Assembly (NCBI GenBank): GCA_903887485.1
Contig: CAISPV010000105.1
Coordinates: 1-64,000, forward strand
Direction of reading: 5' to 3'
From: an uncultured Desulfobulbaceae bacterium
GTDB lineage: Bacteria > Desulfobacterota > Desulfobulbia > Desulfobulbales > Desulfocapsaceae
Length of the DNA stretch: 64,000 nt
The position numbers were made by a program, and so were the translations under genes. The notes under the pieces are model-generated. The model searched no databases. It was not told the origin of the DNA and saw only the letters and a program-made list of their open reading frames with translations. Numbering within the stretch: the stretch's first letter is position 1; each line of letters begins with the position of its first letter. Shown one piece after another: positions 1 to 7,464 of the stretch.

Positions 1-165
1 CCTGAGAAAAGTGCATATCATTCGATAGCACTTCTGACAGAATCCTTTGAAAAAGATATTTCCTTGTTATTACCCCGGGCTTGTTCAACCATGGATAAGA
101 TTGTGGATCGCTGCGCGCTCACAATCTATCCTTATTCGTTAAGGTGTTTTTATCATTTCAATTAG
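1..165 (+). CDS. possible C-terminal end of a truncated gene
   Basis: Frame 1 is open from the first base to a TAG at 163-165, 54 codons that would be the tail of a gene starting outside the window. The predicted tail (ending IYPYSLRCFYHFN) matches nothing I recognise. It would converge with the minus-strand gene whose stop lies at 166-168. An open frame of this length can occur by chance, so this is only a possibility. Confidence 0.22.
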   Translation, partial: PEKSAYHSIALLTESFEKDISLLLPRACSTMDKIVDRCALTIYPYSLRCFYHFN

Positions 166-663
166 TCATTGATTTTTTGATTTTAGAAACTGTTCTATTT
201 TATTTTCAATATGACTTTCAATAAGTCTTTCTTGAAGCTGCCAAATTCTTGGTGCTTGGTATCCTATTAAAATGCAAAGTGCCAAAATCCGAGCTAGGGT
301 TGTTATATTCTCTGTAAAAGCCCCAACAAAATAAAGTGCTATTACTAAACCTAAAACTAAGCCTATATAAAGAAGACGAAAAAATTCACTTGTCCAATTA
401 TTCACAACTTTTTCGTATTCTTTTTTAAGCTTCTCGTTATAATTTTGTATTATTTCTTCTGTACTAATTGTGTATGCACCTTCAGGATCACCATTTTCAG
501 GAGGCACTTCAGAAGGAACGAATTTAGGTTTTGAATTTAAAAATTTTACCAGCGATGAAACCGTCGTGCCTAGTGCAACTGAAAACGGGCATAAAACTAA
601 TAACATTAGGTCGTAAGAGGTAAGGCCAAGATTGTTACCAAATGCTATTACGTATTCATTCAA
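166..663 (-). CDS. hypothetical membrane protein
   Basis: A 165-residue protein with no family I recognise. Three hydrophobic stretches are visible: about residues 17-40 (MLLVLCPFSVALGTTVSSLV), 97-116 (LLYIGLVLGLVIALYFVGAF) and 123-138. A charged, Lys/Glu-rich segment around 70-95 (NYNEKLKKEYEKVV) could be a short coiled coil, so two soluble faces separated by membrane segments are likely. An AGAGGTG sequence sits about 10 bases upstream of the ATG. The region is AT-rich compared with the metabolic genes to the right and lies beside a mobile intron, so it may be accessory DNA. The function is unknown. Confidence 0.6.
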   Translation of the reverse strand: MNEYVIAFGNNLGLTSYDLMLLVLCPFSVALGTTVSSLVKFLNSKPKFVPSEVPPENGDPEGAYTISTEEIIQNYNEKLKKEYEKVVNNWTSEFFRLLYIGLVLGLVIALYFVGAFTENITTLARILALCILIGYQAPRIWQLQERLIESHIENKIEQFLKSKNQ

Positions 664-730
664 CTTTACACCTCTGAATATTGTTTTTGATTACCTTAAC
701 AGTGTATTTAGGCAGAATGGGCCAACACGA

Positions 731-751
731 ATAAAAAGGGTCAGAGTAAAA
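731..751 (+). repeat. left arm of 21-bp inverted repeat split by the group II intron
   Basis: The arm contains GGGTCAGAGTAAAA and pairs with 2747-2767 (one mismatch in 21). The intron begins at the very next base. Joining the exons at 751/2732 restores a perfect hairpin whose outer part is A-rich on one side and T-rich on the other, as in a bidirectional terminator or REP-like palindrome. Confidence 0.8.
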
Positions 752-1194
752 GTGCGGCCGGGCAAGGTCGTGTAATCAAGCGGGTGGGAATCCCGCCCCG
801 GAAGGTTGGCCAGCCACTGAGTAGCGAGTCTTTGGAGGCTGTATGGTAACATGCAGTTTTAAGCGTAGGACAGCGAGCAAACAGGCCGTAAGCCGTAAGG
901 TTGAAGGGATTGAGCCCCGTAATTGACGCATTGGGAAGGACGACACTCTTTTTACAGTGGAAGTCAACACAGGTATCTCCGTTAAGGCAAGGGGTATCTG
1001 CTTCCTCGGGGTCAGAGACCATGGCATGTCTGACATTATGATTACACGGCAACCCGGGAGGCCCTGTGTCTCTCTCAAAAAGAGAGTATGCCGGACAACT
1101 GAAGAGGGAGGAAGGCAAATGAGGCGCAGGGAGTCGGATAGCCTCGTAGTACCTGTGAAGGCGGGTAATGCTGCTGGAGGAAAGGAGGCTACAC

Positions 1195-2559
1195 ATGGTA
1201 GCGCGGTGTGAGGCAACATCGGCCGTTCTCGGAAGCGGAGAACCGGTGGCAACGAAACTGCGCCGCATAGCAGAGAAAGCCCGTAAGAAGCCGGGATTCA
1301 AGTTCACCAGCCTGTATCACCTGATGAACGAGGAACTGTTACGGGGATGTTTTCAGCGGCTGAGGAAGGATGCAGCCGCTGGCATCGACAACATGACCAA
1401 GGATATGTACGCCGAGAATCTGGAGTCTAATCTGTCAAATTTGATAGATCGGTTGCACAGGATGGCGTACATACCGCAACCTGTCCGGCGCAAATACATA
1501 CCAAAGCCGGGCAGTACCAAACAACGTCCCTTGGGGATACCGTGCTTTGAAGACAAACTTGTCCAGGCGGGTCTCGTACGGATCATGGAATCAGTGTATG
1601 AGCAGGATTTCATAAAAGATTCGTATGGTTTTCGTCCAGCTCGAAGCTGCCATGATGCCCTCAGGGCATTGAGTGAGGCAGTCGAGAACAAGCCGACCAA
1701 CCACATCGTTGAGGCGGATATCAAAGGCTTCTTTGACAACGTGAACCAGGACTGGCTGATGAAGTTTCTGGTGCATCGGATTGAGGATAAGAGAATTCAG
1801 CGCATGGTGAAACGTTTCCTTAAGGCAGGGGTGGACGAGGATGGAAGTGTCATGGTCAGCGACGAAGGTACCCCGCAAGGTGGAGTTATCTCGCCGCTTC
1901 TGGCAAACATCTATCTGCACTACGCCCTTGATCTCTGGTTTGAGAAGGTCTATCGCAAGAGTTGCGCAGGCTATGCCCGTTTAATCCGTTATGCCGATGA
2001 TTTTGTCGTCTGCTTTCAGTACAAAACAGACGCGGAACGGTTTCGTAAAGAGCTGGGCGAACGGCTGGGCACGTTTGAGCTTGAGGTGGAACCGACGAAG
2101 ACCAAGGTGATGGAGTTTGGCAGGTTCGCCGTCCAGAATGCGACGAAAAGAGGGAAAAGAGCCGAGACCTTTGATTTTCTTGGACTGACCCACTACTGCG
2201 GGACAAGGAAGGACGGCACAGGGTTTCGGATGAAGCGGGTCACAGCCCGTAAGAAGTTTGTCGCCAAGCTGAAGCTCTTCAAAGAATGGCTGCAGAAGGC
2301 CAGGATATTGAAGACCAAAGAACTATGGCAAATAGCCAAAGCCAAAGTGAGAGGCCACTACAACTACTACGGTGTAACCGACAATCTTCGCGGGATCGTG
2401 CGGTTTGGCGAAATAGTGAAGAAGCTGCTGTTTAAGTGGCTGAACCGTAGGGGGAAGAAAAACTGTCTCAATTGGGAAAAGTTCATTGAAATGCTGAAGC
2501 GGTTTCCTTTACCGAAACCACGGATCAGGGTCAGTATGTTTAGCTTCTCCGTGAATTGA
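1195..2559 (+). CDS. ltrA: group II intron reverse transcriptase/maturase
   Basis: A 454-residue protein that helps its host intron splice and copies it into new DNA sites. Reverse transcriptase motifs run in order: the RT-0/1 region with LRKDAAAGIDNMT, then KQRPLGIPCFEDKLVQ, YGFRPARSCHDAL, the first catalytic aspartate in EADIKGFFDNV, GTPQGGVISPLLANIYLH, and RYADDFVVC with the YADD box near residue 266. The C-terminal maturase/thumb region carries the usual RGHYNYYGV motif. I see no HNH endonuclease domain after it, so target-primed insertion would depend on nicked or single-stranded DNA. The ATG at 1195 is preferred over one at 1168 because AAGGAGG lies 7 bases upstream and inside the longer reading. 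It is encoded within the intron and has no operon partners. Confidence 0.92.
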   Translation: MVARCEATSAVLGSGEPVATKLRRIAEKARKKPGFKFTSLYHLMNEELLRGCFQRLRKDAAAGIDNMTKDMYAENLESNLSNLIDRLHRMAYIPQPVRRKYIPKPGSTKQRPLGIPCFEDKLVQAGLVRIMESVYEQDFIKDSYGFRPARSCHDALRALSEAVENKPTNHIVEADIKGFFDNVNQDWLMKFLVHRIEDKRIQRMVKRFLKAGVDEDGSVMVSDEGTPQGGVISPLLANIYLHYALDLWFEKVYRKSCAGYARLIRYADDFVVCFQYKTDAERFRKELGERLGTFELEVEPTKTKVMEFGRFAVQNATKRGKRAETFDFLGLTHYCGTRKDGTGFRMKRVTARKKFVAKLKLFKEWLQKARILKTKELWQIAKAKVRGHYNYYGVTDNLRGIVRFGEIVKKLLFKWLNRRGKKNCLNWEKFIEMLKRFPLPKPRIRVSMFSFSVN

Positions 2560-2568
2560 CTATGTGAG

Positions 2569-2601
2569 GAGCCGTGTGCGTAAATAGCGCAAGCACGGTT
2601 C
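2569..2601 (+). other. group II intron domain V hairpin
   Basis: GAGCCGTG pairs with CACGGTTC, an inner TGCG pairs with CGCA, and a two-base AG bulge lies on the 3' side. This is the characteristic catalytic core hairpin of group II introns and starts 9 bases after the maturase stop codon. Confidence 0.75.
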
Positions 2602-2746
2602 TGAGAGGGGCCGGTGACAACAATGGGATCAGGGCAAGACAGCAGTCACGGAGTAGCCGCGTGCGGCGAGGCGTCAGTGAAAGATTGGCTTGTTATGGCT
2701 TGTTCTCATGGGAGAAGCCGGTCTACTCGACTTAAATCTAGTTTGA

Positions 2747-2767
2747 TTTTACTCTGACCCCTTTTAT
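2747..2767 (+). repeat. right arm of the inverted repeat around the intron
   Basis: TTTTACTCTGACCCC is the reverse complement of the arm at 731-751 with one mismatch, followed by TTTTAT. The segment 2732-2746 would form the loop once the intron is spliced out or absent. Confidence 0.8.
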
Positions 2768-3334
2768 CGTATGTGTGTTGTATGTATCTTGTATGTGTGT
2801 TGATTTTATACACTCTGTATTATTTTTTTCCAGTATGAAACTAAAGTTTTTTATAAAAATCAGCCTAATATCTCTTACATCTAGCAGGATCAAATTGATA
2901 TATCAAAGGATATTTTATTATGAAGATGCCGGGAACATTAATTGCAGCGTAAGATCGTTACGGCATAGGGCATGCATGTGTAAAAGCATTGATGAAGGGG
3001 AAGTGGCCTGATTATTTGCTGAGACCTGCATGTGGTTCCATTAAGTCGTACGTTTTGGCATCGCGTACATTGTTTCAATGCCGATGACAGCTGATACCTG
3101 GTTTCATTTGATCAAAGTGCCAATACTAAAATAGTATCTGTTCATATCGCAACAGGAAACCAATAAAAACCAAAAAGAGTTATGTCTCTTATTTTATTGT
3201 CGGCGCACTGACGTTGTCAGTGGAGATCAGAATGATTATATCAAATTCCACTGGATGTGCTTGACCGTAATCTTTATCTTGATAGCTGAAGGATTGGCTA
3301 TTATGTTTCCCTTTTTCCAGGACAAGGAGTCTTC
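2768..3334. other. AT-rich intergenic region, no supported gene
   Basis: The stretch between the intron palindrome and moxR is AT-rich with TATGTGTGT-type low-complexity sequence at its left end. One 78-codon frame (2775-3011) is open but has no ribosome site or recognisable protein features, so it is not called. The promoter of the Bat operon should lie in the right-hand part. I could not identify a convincing -35/-10 pair, only an AAGGAG ribosome site just before 3335. Confidence 0.5.
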
Positions 3335-4396
3335 ATGACCACTCAGACGAACTCTGCAATCGTTCCTCCTCCAGGATCTTCCCCCGGTCAACAACAGGGC
3401 GAGGATACCTTCATTTCCATCCAGGCCATCAATGAGCAGGTCAGGTACAGCTCCGGCTGGCTGGGGCTCCTGCGCCAGGAGATGGCCAAGGTGATCATCG
3501 GCCAGGAACACCTGGTTGAGCGGCTGCTGGTGGGGCTGCTCACCGGCGGCCATATCCTGCTGGAAGGACTGCCGGGCCTGGCCAAGACCCTGGCGGTCAA
3601 GACCCTGGCCATGGCCGTGCACAGTGACTTCCGGCGGATTCAGTTTACCCCGGACATGCTGCCGGCCGATATCCTCGGCACCCAGATCTACAACCCGAAA
3701 GACACCTCTTTTGAGATAAAAAAGGGGCCGATCTTCTCTTCTTTGATTCTGGCTGATGAGATCAACCGGGCCCCGGCCAAGGTCCAATCCGCACTCCTTG
3801 AGGCCATGCAGGAGAGACAGGTGACCATCGGCGATTCCACCTTCAAGCTGCCGGAACTCTTTCTGGTGCTGGCCACCCAGAACCCCATCGAACAGGAGGG
3901 TACCTATCCCCTGCCCGAGGCCCAGATCGACCGTTTCATGCTCAAGGTGGTGGTCGATTATCCCAGCAGGATCCAGGAGCGGCTGATCCTTGATGCGGTT
4001 AATCATACCGATTCGGCGATTCAGGTCAATCCGGTTGCCCATCCGGCGGATATCTTCGCCTCCCGTCAGGTGGTTGATACTATCTACATGGATGACAAGA
4101 TCAAGGACTATATCATCTCTCTGGTCTTTGCCACTCGCGACCCGAAGAGTTTCCAGCTTGACCTGCATGACTATATCGAGACCGGCGTCTCGCCTAGGGC
4201 CACCATCAATCTGAAGGCCGTTTCCCGGGCCCTGGCCTTTCTGGCAGGTCGCGGCTATGTGACGCCTGATGACGTGAAGTCAGCGGCTATGGACGTAATG
4301 CGTCATCGCTTGCGGATCAGTTACGAGGCGGAGGCCGAGGGGGTGACCAGTGAAGAGATCATTAGAAAGATACTGGATACCGTGCCGGTCCCTTAG
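3335..4396 (+). CDS. moxR: MoxR family AAA+ ATPase
   Basis: A 353-residue AAA+ chaperone-like ATPase of the MoxR group. Walker A is LEGLPGLAKT (about 76-85), Walker B is LILADEINRAP (about 138-147), and the sensor-1 region reads LVLATQNPIEQEG. The length and the C-terminal lid are normal. MoxR proteins are thought to remodel or activate von Willebrand factor A (VWA) proteins made by linked genes. Here the order MoxR, DUF58, DUF4381, BatA, BatB/C, BatD, BatE is the classic arrangement. AAGGAG lies about 8 bases before the ATG. It is the first gene of the operon. The downstream spacing to DUF58 is unusually large (456 bp) because a separate small gene is inserted between them. Confidence 0.93.
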   Translation: MTTQTNSAIVPPPGSSPGQQQGEDTFISIQAINEQVRYSSGWLGLLRQEMAKVIIGQEHLVERLLVGLLTGGHILLEGLPGLAKTLAVKTLAMAVHSDFRRIQFTPDMLPADILGTQIYNPKDTSFEIKKGPIFSSLILADEINRAPAKVQSALLEAMQERQVTIGDSTFKLPELFLVLATQNPIEQEGTYPLPEAQIDRFMLKVVVDYPSRIQERLILDAVNHTDSAIQVNPVAHPADIFASRQVVDTIYMDDKIKDYIISLVFATRDPKSFQLDLHDYIETGVSPRATINLKAVSRALAFLAGRGYVTPDDVKSAAMDVMRHRLRISYEAEAEGVTSEEIIRKILDTVPVP

Positions 4397-4425
4397 GAAT
4401 TACGAATTAGGAATTACGAATTACG
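4397..4425 (+). repeat. AATTACG repeat, left end of the four-helix-bundle cassette
   Basis: Two GAATTACGAATTA units begin directly after the moxR stop codon. They are the inverted form of the AATTCGTAATTC units at 4814-4845, so the small gene between them is bracketed by an imperfect inverted repeat of about 30 bp. Confidence 0.75.
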
Positions 4426-4453
4426 ATACATTTTGAGATGATGGCAGACGTTG

Positions 4454-4822
4454 ATGAAGACTGAAAATATCATTCAAACTAAGAGCTATGCCTTTGCTGT
4501 TCGGATCGTTTTGTTATATCGGCATTTATTGAAGGAAAAGAGAGAGTTCGTTCTCGCAAAACAGCTGCTGCGTTGTGGAACGAGTATCGGGGCCAATGTT
4601 GAGGAGGCGATAGGTGGACAGTCGCGCGCCGACTTTGTTTCAAAGCTCAGTATCGCTTACAAAGAGGCCCGTGAAACATGTTACTGGTTACGACTTCTGA
4701 AAGATACCGGATATTTAACGGAACAGGAATTCGACAGTATCTATGCCGATTCTGATGAGCTTTGTCGAATCATTGCCGCCATCCAAAAAAGCACCAAACA
4801 AGCAGTTGCCGGCAATTCGTAA
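4454..4822 (+). CDS. four helix bundle protein (23S rRNA intervening-sequence / S23 type)
   Basis: A 122-residue all-helical protein. LAKQLLRCGTSIGANVEEA, SKLSIAYKEARETCYWL and a closing EL.RIIAAI segment are typical of the four-helix-bundle family first seen in 23S rRNA intervening sequences and related to the DGR accessory protein Avd. Its biochemical role is not established. ATG 4454 is used (a TTG lies immediately before it). The stop codon and the last two residues (NS) are contributed by the right-hand AATTCG repeat. The gene has no functional link to the Bat operon that surrounds it. The flanking inverted repeats and the disrupted spacing suggest a mobile cassette that landed between moxR and its DUF58 partner. 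Confidence 0.85.
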   Translation: MKTENIIQTKSYAFAVRIVLLYRHLLKEKREFVLAKQLLRCGTSIGANVEEAIGGQSRADFVSKLSIAYKEARETCYWLRLLKDTGYLTEQEFDSIYADSDELCRIIAAIQKSTKQAVAGNS

Positions 4823-4845
4823 TTCGTAATTCATAATTCGTAATT
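4814..4845 (+). repeat. AATTCGTAATTC repeat, right end of the cassette
   Basis: Four AATTCGTA/AATTCATA units in tandem, reverse-complementary to 4397-4425. They overlap the TAA stop of the four-helix-bundle gene and end 7 bases before the DUF58 start codon, where a Shine-Dalgarno sequence would normally lie. Confidence 0.75.
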
Positions 4846-4852
4846 GTCTCTT

Positions 4853-5758
4853 ATGGAAATCACCAAAGAAATTTTGAAAAAAGTCAGACAGGTAGAGGTG
4901 CGAACCAGCCGCTTGGTCAATGACTCTCTCGCCGGAAACTACCATTCGGTATTCAAGGGCCGGGGCATGAATTTTGACGAGGTGCGGGAGTATGTGCCCG
5001 GTGATGATATCCGGGCCATCGACTGGAACGTGACCGCCCGGACCGGTATCCCCCATATCAAAAAATTCACGGAGGAACGGGAGCTGACCATCATGCTGAT
5101 CATTGATATCAGCAGCTCTGGTGAATTCGGTTCCGGCGCCACTTCCAAACGGGAGATGATGGCGGAGCTGGGCTCCATCCTCGCCTTTTCTGCCCGGCGT
5201 AACAATGACAAGGTGGGGCTGATCCTGTTCACTGACTTTGTTGAGTTGTATATCCCGCCGAAAAAAGGCCGTTCTCATATCCTGCGGGTTATCCGCGAGA
5301 TCCTGTTTTTCCAGCCGCAAGGGACCAAAACAGATCTGCTTCTTCCCCTCGATTTTGTCAACCGGGTGGCCAAACGCCGCTGTGTCACCTTCCTTCTCTC
5401 TGATTTCTGTCTGCCCGGGGCCTTTGAAGAGACCTTGAGCCGGTTGCAGCCAAAGCTGCAGATTACCAATCGGCGCCATGATCTGATCTCGATGATTGTC
5501 TCTGACCCGCGGGAGCATCAACTCCCGGATGTGGGCTGGCTGACCCTTGAAGACGCCGAGAGCGGCGCCCAGGTGGAGGTGAACACCTCTGATCCGGCGA
5601 TTCGTCGGGGCTATGCCGAGCTTGCGGCCAGCCAGCAGAAAAGGCTGCGTCGCGCCATCCGCTCTGCCGGTCTCGATCTGCTTGATTTGTCCACCGATCA
5701 GCCCTATCTCCCGCCCCTGCTTAATTTCTTCAAGGCCCGGCAAAGGAGGCAGAGATGA
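4853..5758 (+). CDS. DUF58 domain protein of the MoxR-Bat operon
   Basis: A 301-residue DUF58 protein with a VWA-like fold. Diagnostic family blocks are visible: SLAGNYHSVFKGRGMNF near the N-terminus, the EVREYVPGDDIRAIDWNVTA block (residues about 43-62), and LIIDISSSGEFG, a MIDAS-like DxSxS metal site. These proteins nearly always follow moxR and are presumed clients of it. The ATG at 4853 is chosen over a TTG at 4844 because the family N-terminus starts near MEITKEIL. No Shine-Dalgarno is visible because the AATTCG repeat ends just upstream, so translation may depend on re-initiation. The end overlaps the next gene by 4 bases. Confidence 0.9.
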   Translation: MEITKEILKKVRQVEVRTSRLVNDSLAGNYHSVFKGRGMNFDEVREYVPGDDIRAIDWNVTARTGIPHIKKFTEERELTIMLIIDISSSGEFGSGATSKREMMAELGSILAFSARRNNDKVGLILFTDFVELYIPPKKGRSHILRVIREILFFQPQGTKTDLLLPLDFVNRVAKRRCVTFLLSDFCLPGAFEETLSRLQPKLQITNRRHDLISMIVSDPREHQLPDVGWLTLEDAESGAQVEVNTSDPAIRRGYAELAASQQKRLRRAIRSAGLDLLDLSTDQPYLPPLLNFFKARQRRQR

Positions 5759-6426
5759 GAGGACGAATCTTCTGTCTGTTTCTGGCGCTGGTTTCTGTCT
5801 TGGGGCGCATAGTCGTCAGTCCCGGCATCTGCGCGGCAGCCAATCCGCCCCTGAAGCTCGTCCCTGACCCGCAGGGGCAAGCCAGCCCCATGGCCCAGAA
5901 TATGGCACCCGCAACTGATACGTTTCATGATATCCGCGGGCCGGTGGTGTTGCCTGATTCAGTGGGCGTGCTGGTCTGGCTCCTGATCGGCCTTGCGGTC
6001 GTGGCGCTTGCCGGGCTGCTGCTGTACCTCTGGAAACGACCGAAGAAAGGCCGGACCCCGCTTTCTCCCCAGGAGCTTGCCCTGATCGAGCTTGCCCGTT
6101 TGCGACCGATGATGAACCCGGAGCAGGCGTTGATCTATGCCGCACAACTCTCTGAGATCCTGCGCCGGTATATTGAGGCCAGGTTCCTGATTCCCTCTAC
6201 CCGACAGACCACCCGGGAATTTTTTCTTGATCTTGCCGGGAATCCTCAGGCCGTAGGCAGCATGGCAGAACACCACGACCATCTGCAAGAATGTCTGGAG
6301 CAGTGCGATATGGCCAAGTTTGCCCATTGCGTTCCTGACCAGCAGGGAATGGAGGCCATGGAACAGGCGGTGCAGGGTTTTATCGAGGCCACCGTTCAGC
6401 CCGTAGATAAACAAGGAAAAGGATGA
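5755..6426 (+). CDS. DUF4381 domain membrane protein
   Basis: A 223-residue protein with an N-terminal signal sequence (FCLFLALVSVLGRIVV), a short proline-rich periplasmic part containing DIRGPVVLP, one membrane helix at about 63-82 (GVLVWLLIGLAVVALAGLLL) and a cytosolic helical domain. The IRGPV motif and the single helix are typical of DUF4381 proteins encoded between DUF58 and batA. The start overlaps the DUF58 stop (ATGA) and the end overlaps batA, which shows translational coupling. Its role in the Bat complex is not known. Confidence 0.85.
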   Translation: MRGRIFCLFLALVSVLGRIVVSPGICAAANPPLKLVPDPQGQASPMAQNMAPATDTFHDIRGPVVLPDSVGVLVWLLIGLAVVALAGLLLYLWKRPKKGRTPLSPQELALIELARLRPMMNPEQALIYAAQLSEILRRYIEARFLIPSTRQTTREFFLDLAGNPQAVGSMAEHHDHLQECLEQCDMAKFAHCVPDQQGMEAMEQAVQGFIEATVQPVDKQGKG

Positions 6427-7412
6427 TGCGTTTTCTCTATCCGCAACTGTTGTGGCTGCTGGTCCTGCTGCCGCTTCTGGCGCTCGTCAGAGGTAAAAGA
6501 GGGGCGGCCCCGGCCCTGGTCTTTTCCACAATATCTCTGGTCACCTTTCTGGCCGAGGGCCGCAAGGCCCGGCCCGGCCGTCTGCTGGCAGCCCTCAGAC
6601 TCCTGGCCCTGGCCCTGCTGATCCTGGCCTTTGCCCGGCCGCAACTGGGCAATACCACCACCGAGATCGAGGCCAGCGGCATTGATATCCTGCTGGCCGT
6701 GGATGTCTCCGGCTCCATGGAGGCGCTCGATTTTACCCTGCAAGGTAAACCTGCCAACCGGCTGGATGTGGTTAAATCCGTGATCCGGCAATTTGTCGAC
6801 CAGCGGCCTAATGACCGGATCGGCCTTCTGGCCTTCAGTGGCAGGCCTTATATGGTCAGCCCCCTGACCCTTGATCATGACTGGCTGCTGCAGCGTCTGG
6901 GGTCACTCTCCATCGGCATGATGGAAGATGGGACGGCTATCGGATCGGCCATTGGTGTCGGGGTGAACCGGCTGCAGGATCCGAAGGCGAAATCGCACAT
7001 CCTTATCCTACTCACCGACGGCATGAATAACGCCGGCGCTGTGCCGCCGCTGGTGGCGGCCGAGGCCGCGGAAGCATTAAAAATAAAGGTATATACCATT
7101 GGCGCCGGCACCAAAGGCGAGGCCCCAATGCCGGTGATCGATTCCTTTGGCCGGAAACGGTTGATGCGGGCGAAGGTGGATATTGACGACGAGACCCTGG
7201 GGAAGGTGGCAGCAATGACGGGAGCGCGCTATTTCCGGGCAACCGATACCCCGTCCCTTGAAAAGGTCTATGCCGAGATCAACAGTATGGAGACCACCAC
7301 CAGGACTATTAAAAAATTTGAGCATTATCAGGAGCTTTTTCCCTGGTTGGTGGGTGCGGCCCTGATCTTTCTCGGGTTTGAGCTGCTGGGCAGCCGGAGG
7401 CGGCTGCCGTGA
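6423..7412 (+). CDS. batA: VWA domain protein BatA
   Basis: A 329-residue membrane-anchored von Willebrand factor A protein of the aerotolerance (Bat) system. An N-terminal helix (LLWLLVLLPLLALV) and a second one near 55-75 precede the VWA domain. The MIDAS site is DVSGSME (about 95-101), followed by a conserved threonine in DGTAIGSAIG and by LTDGMNN. A C-terminal helix (LVGAALIFLGFELLG) re-enters the membrane, so the VWA domain faces the periplasm. BatA and BatB are expected to interact with each other. The start overlaps the previous gene, and ATG 6426 is an equally good initiator. Confidence 0.92.
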   Translation: MMRFLYPQLLWLLVLLPLLALVRGKRGAAPALVFSTISLVTFLAEGRKARPGRLLAALRLLALALLILAFARPQLGNTTTEIEASGIDILLAVDVSGSMEALDFTLQGKPANRLDVVKSVIRQFVDQRPNDRIGLLAFSGRPYMVSPLTLDHDWLLQRLGSLSIGMMEDGTAIGSAIGVGVNRLQDPKAKSHILILLTDGMNNAGAVPPLVAAEAAEALKIKVYTIGAGTKGEAPMPVIDSFGRKRLMRAKVDIDDETLGKVAAMTGARYFRATDTPSLEKVYAEINSMETTTRTIKKFEHYQELFPWLVGAALIFLGFELLGSRRRLP

Positions 7413-7464
7413 GCAGAAGGTATTTCGTAACGGCTCCTCAGTTTTTTTCAACCTTCAACTTTGC

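Larger units (their letters stand above)
752..2731 (+). mobile_element. group II intron with its own maturase
   Basis: The 5' end is GTGCGGCCGG, matching the GUGYG start of group II introns. The 3' end is placed after CTACTCGAC, consistent with a terminal AY and a domain VI helix just before it (GGCTT...AAGCC). A domain V-like hairpin with the AG bulge lies at 2569-2601. The single ORF encodes a reverse transcriptase/maturase. Long structured sequence precedes the ORF (752-1190), as expected for domains I-III. The intron sits exactly in the upper stem of a palindrome, which supports both boundaries. The element looks intact: the ORF is uninterrupted and both RNA ends are present. The class (C, D or other) is not assigned. 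Confidence 0.85.

Noticed and set aside
741-1307. Long minus-strand frames in the 5' part of the group II intron
   Set aside because: They lie in the structured RNA part of the intron, have no ribosome site and no protein family features.
2775-3011. 78-codon plus-strand frame
   Set aside because: AT-rich low-complexity start, no Shine-Dalgarno, and no recognisable protein pattern.
3236-4168. 310-codon minus-strand frame opposite moxR
   Set aside because: Shadow of a real coding gene: the plus strand carries all AAA+ motifs.
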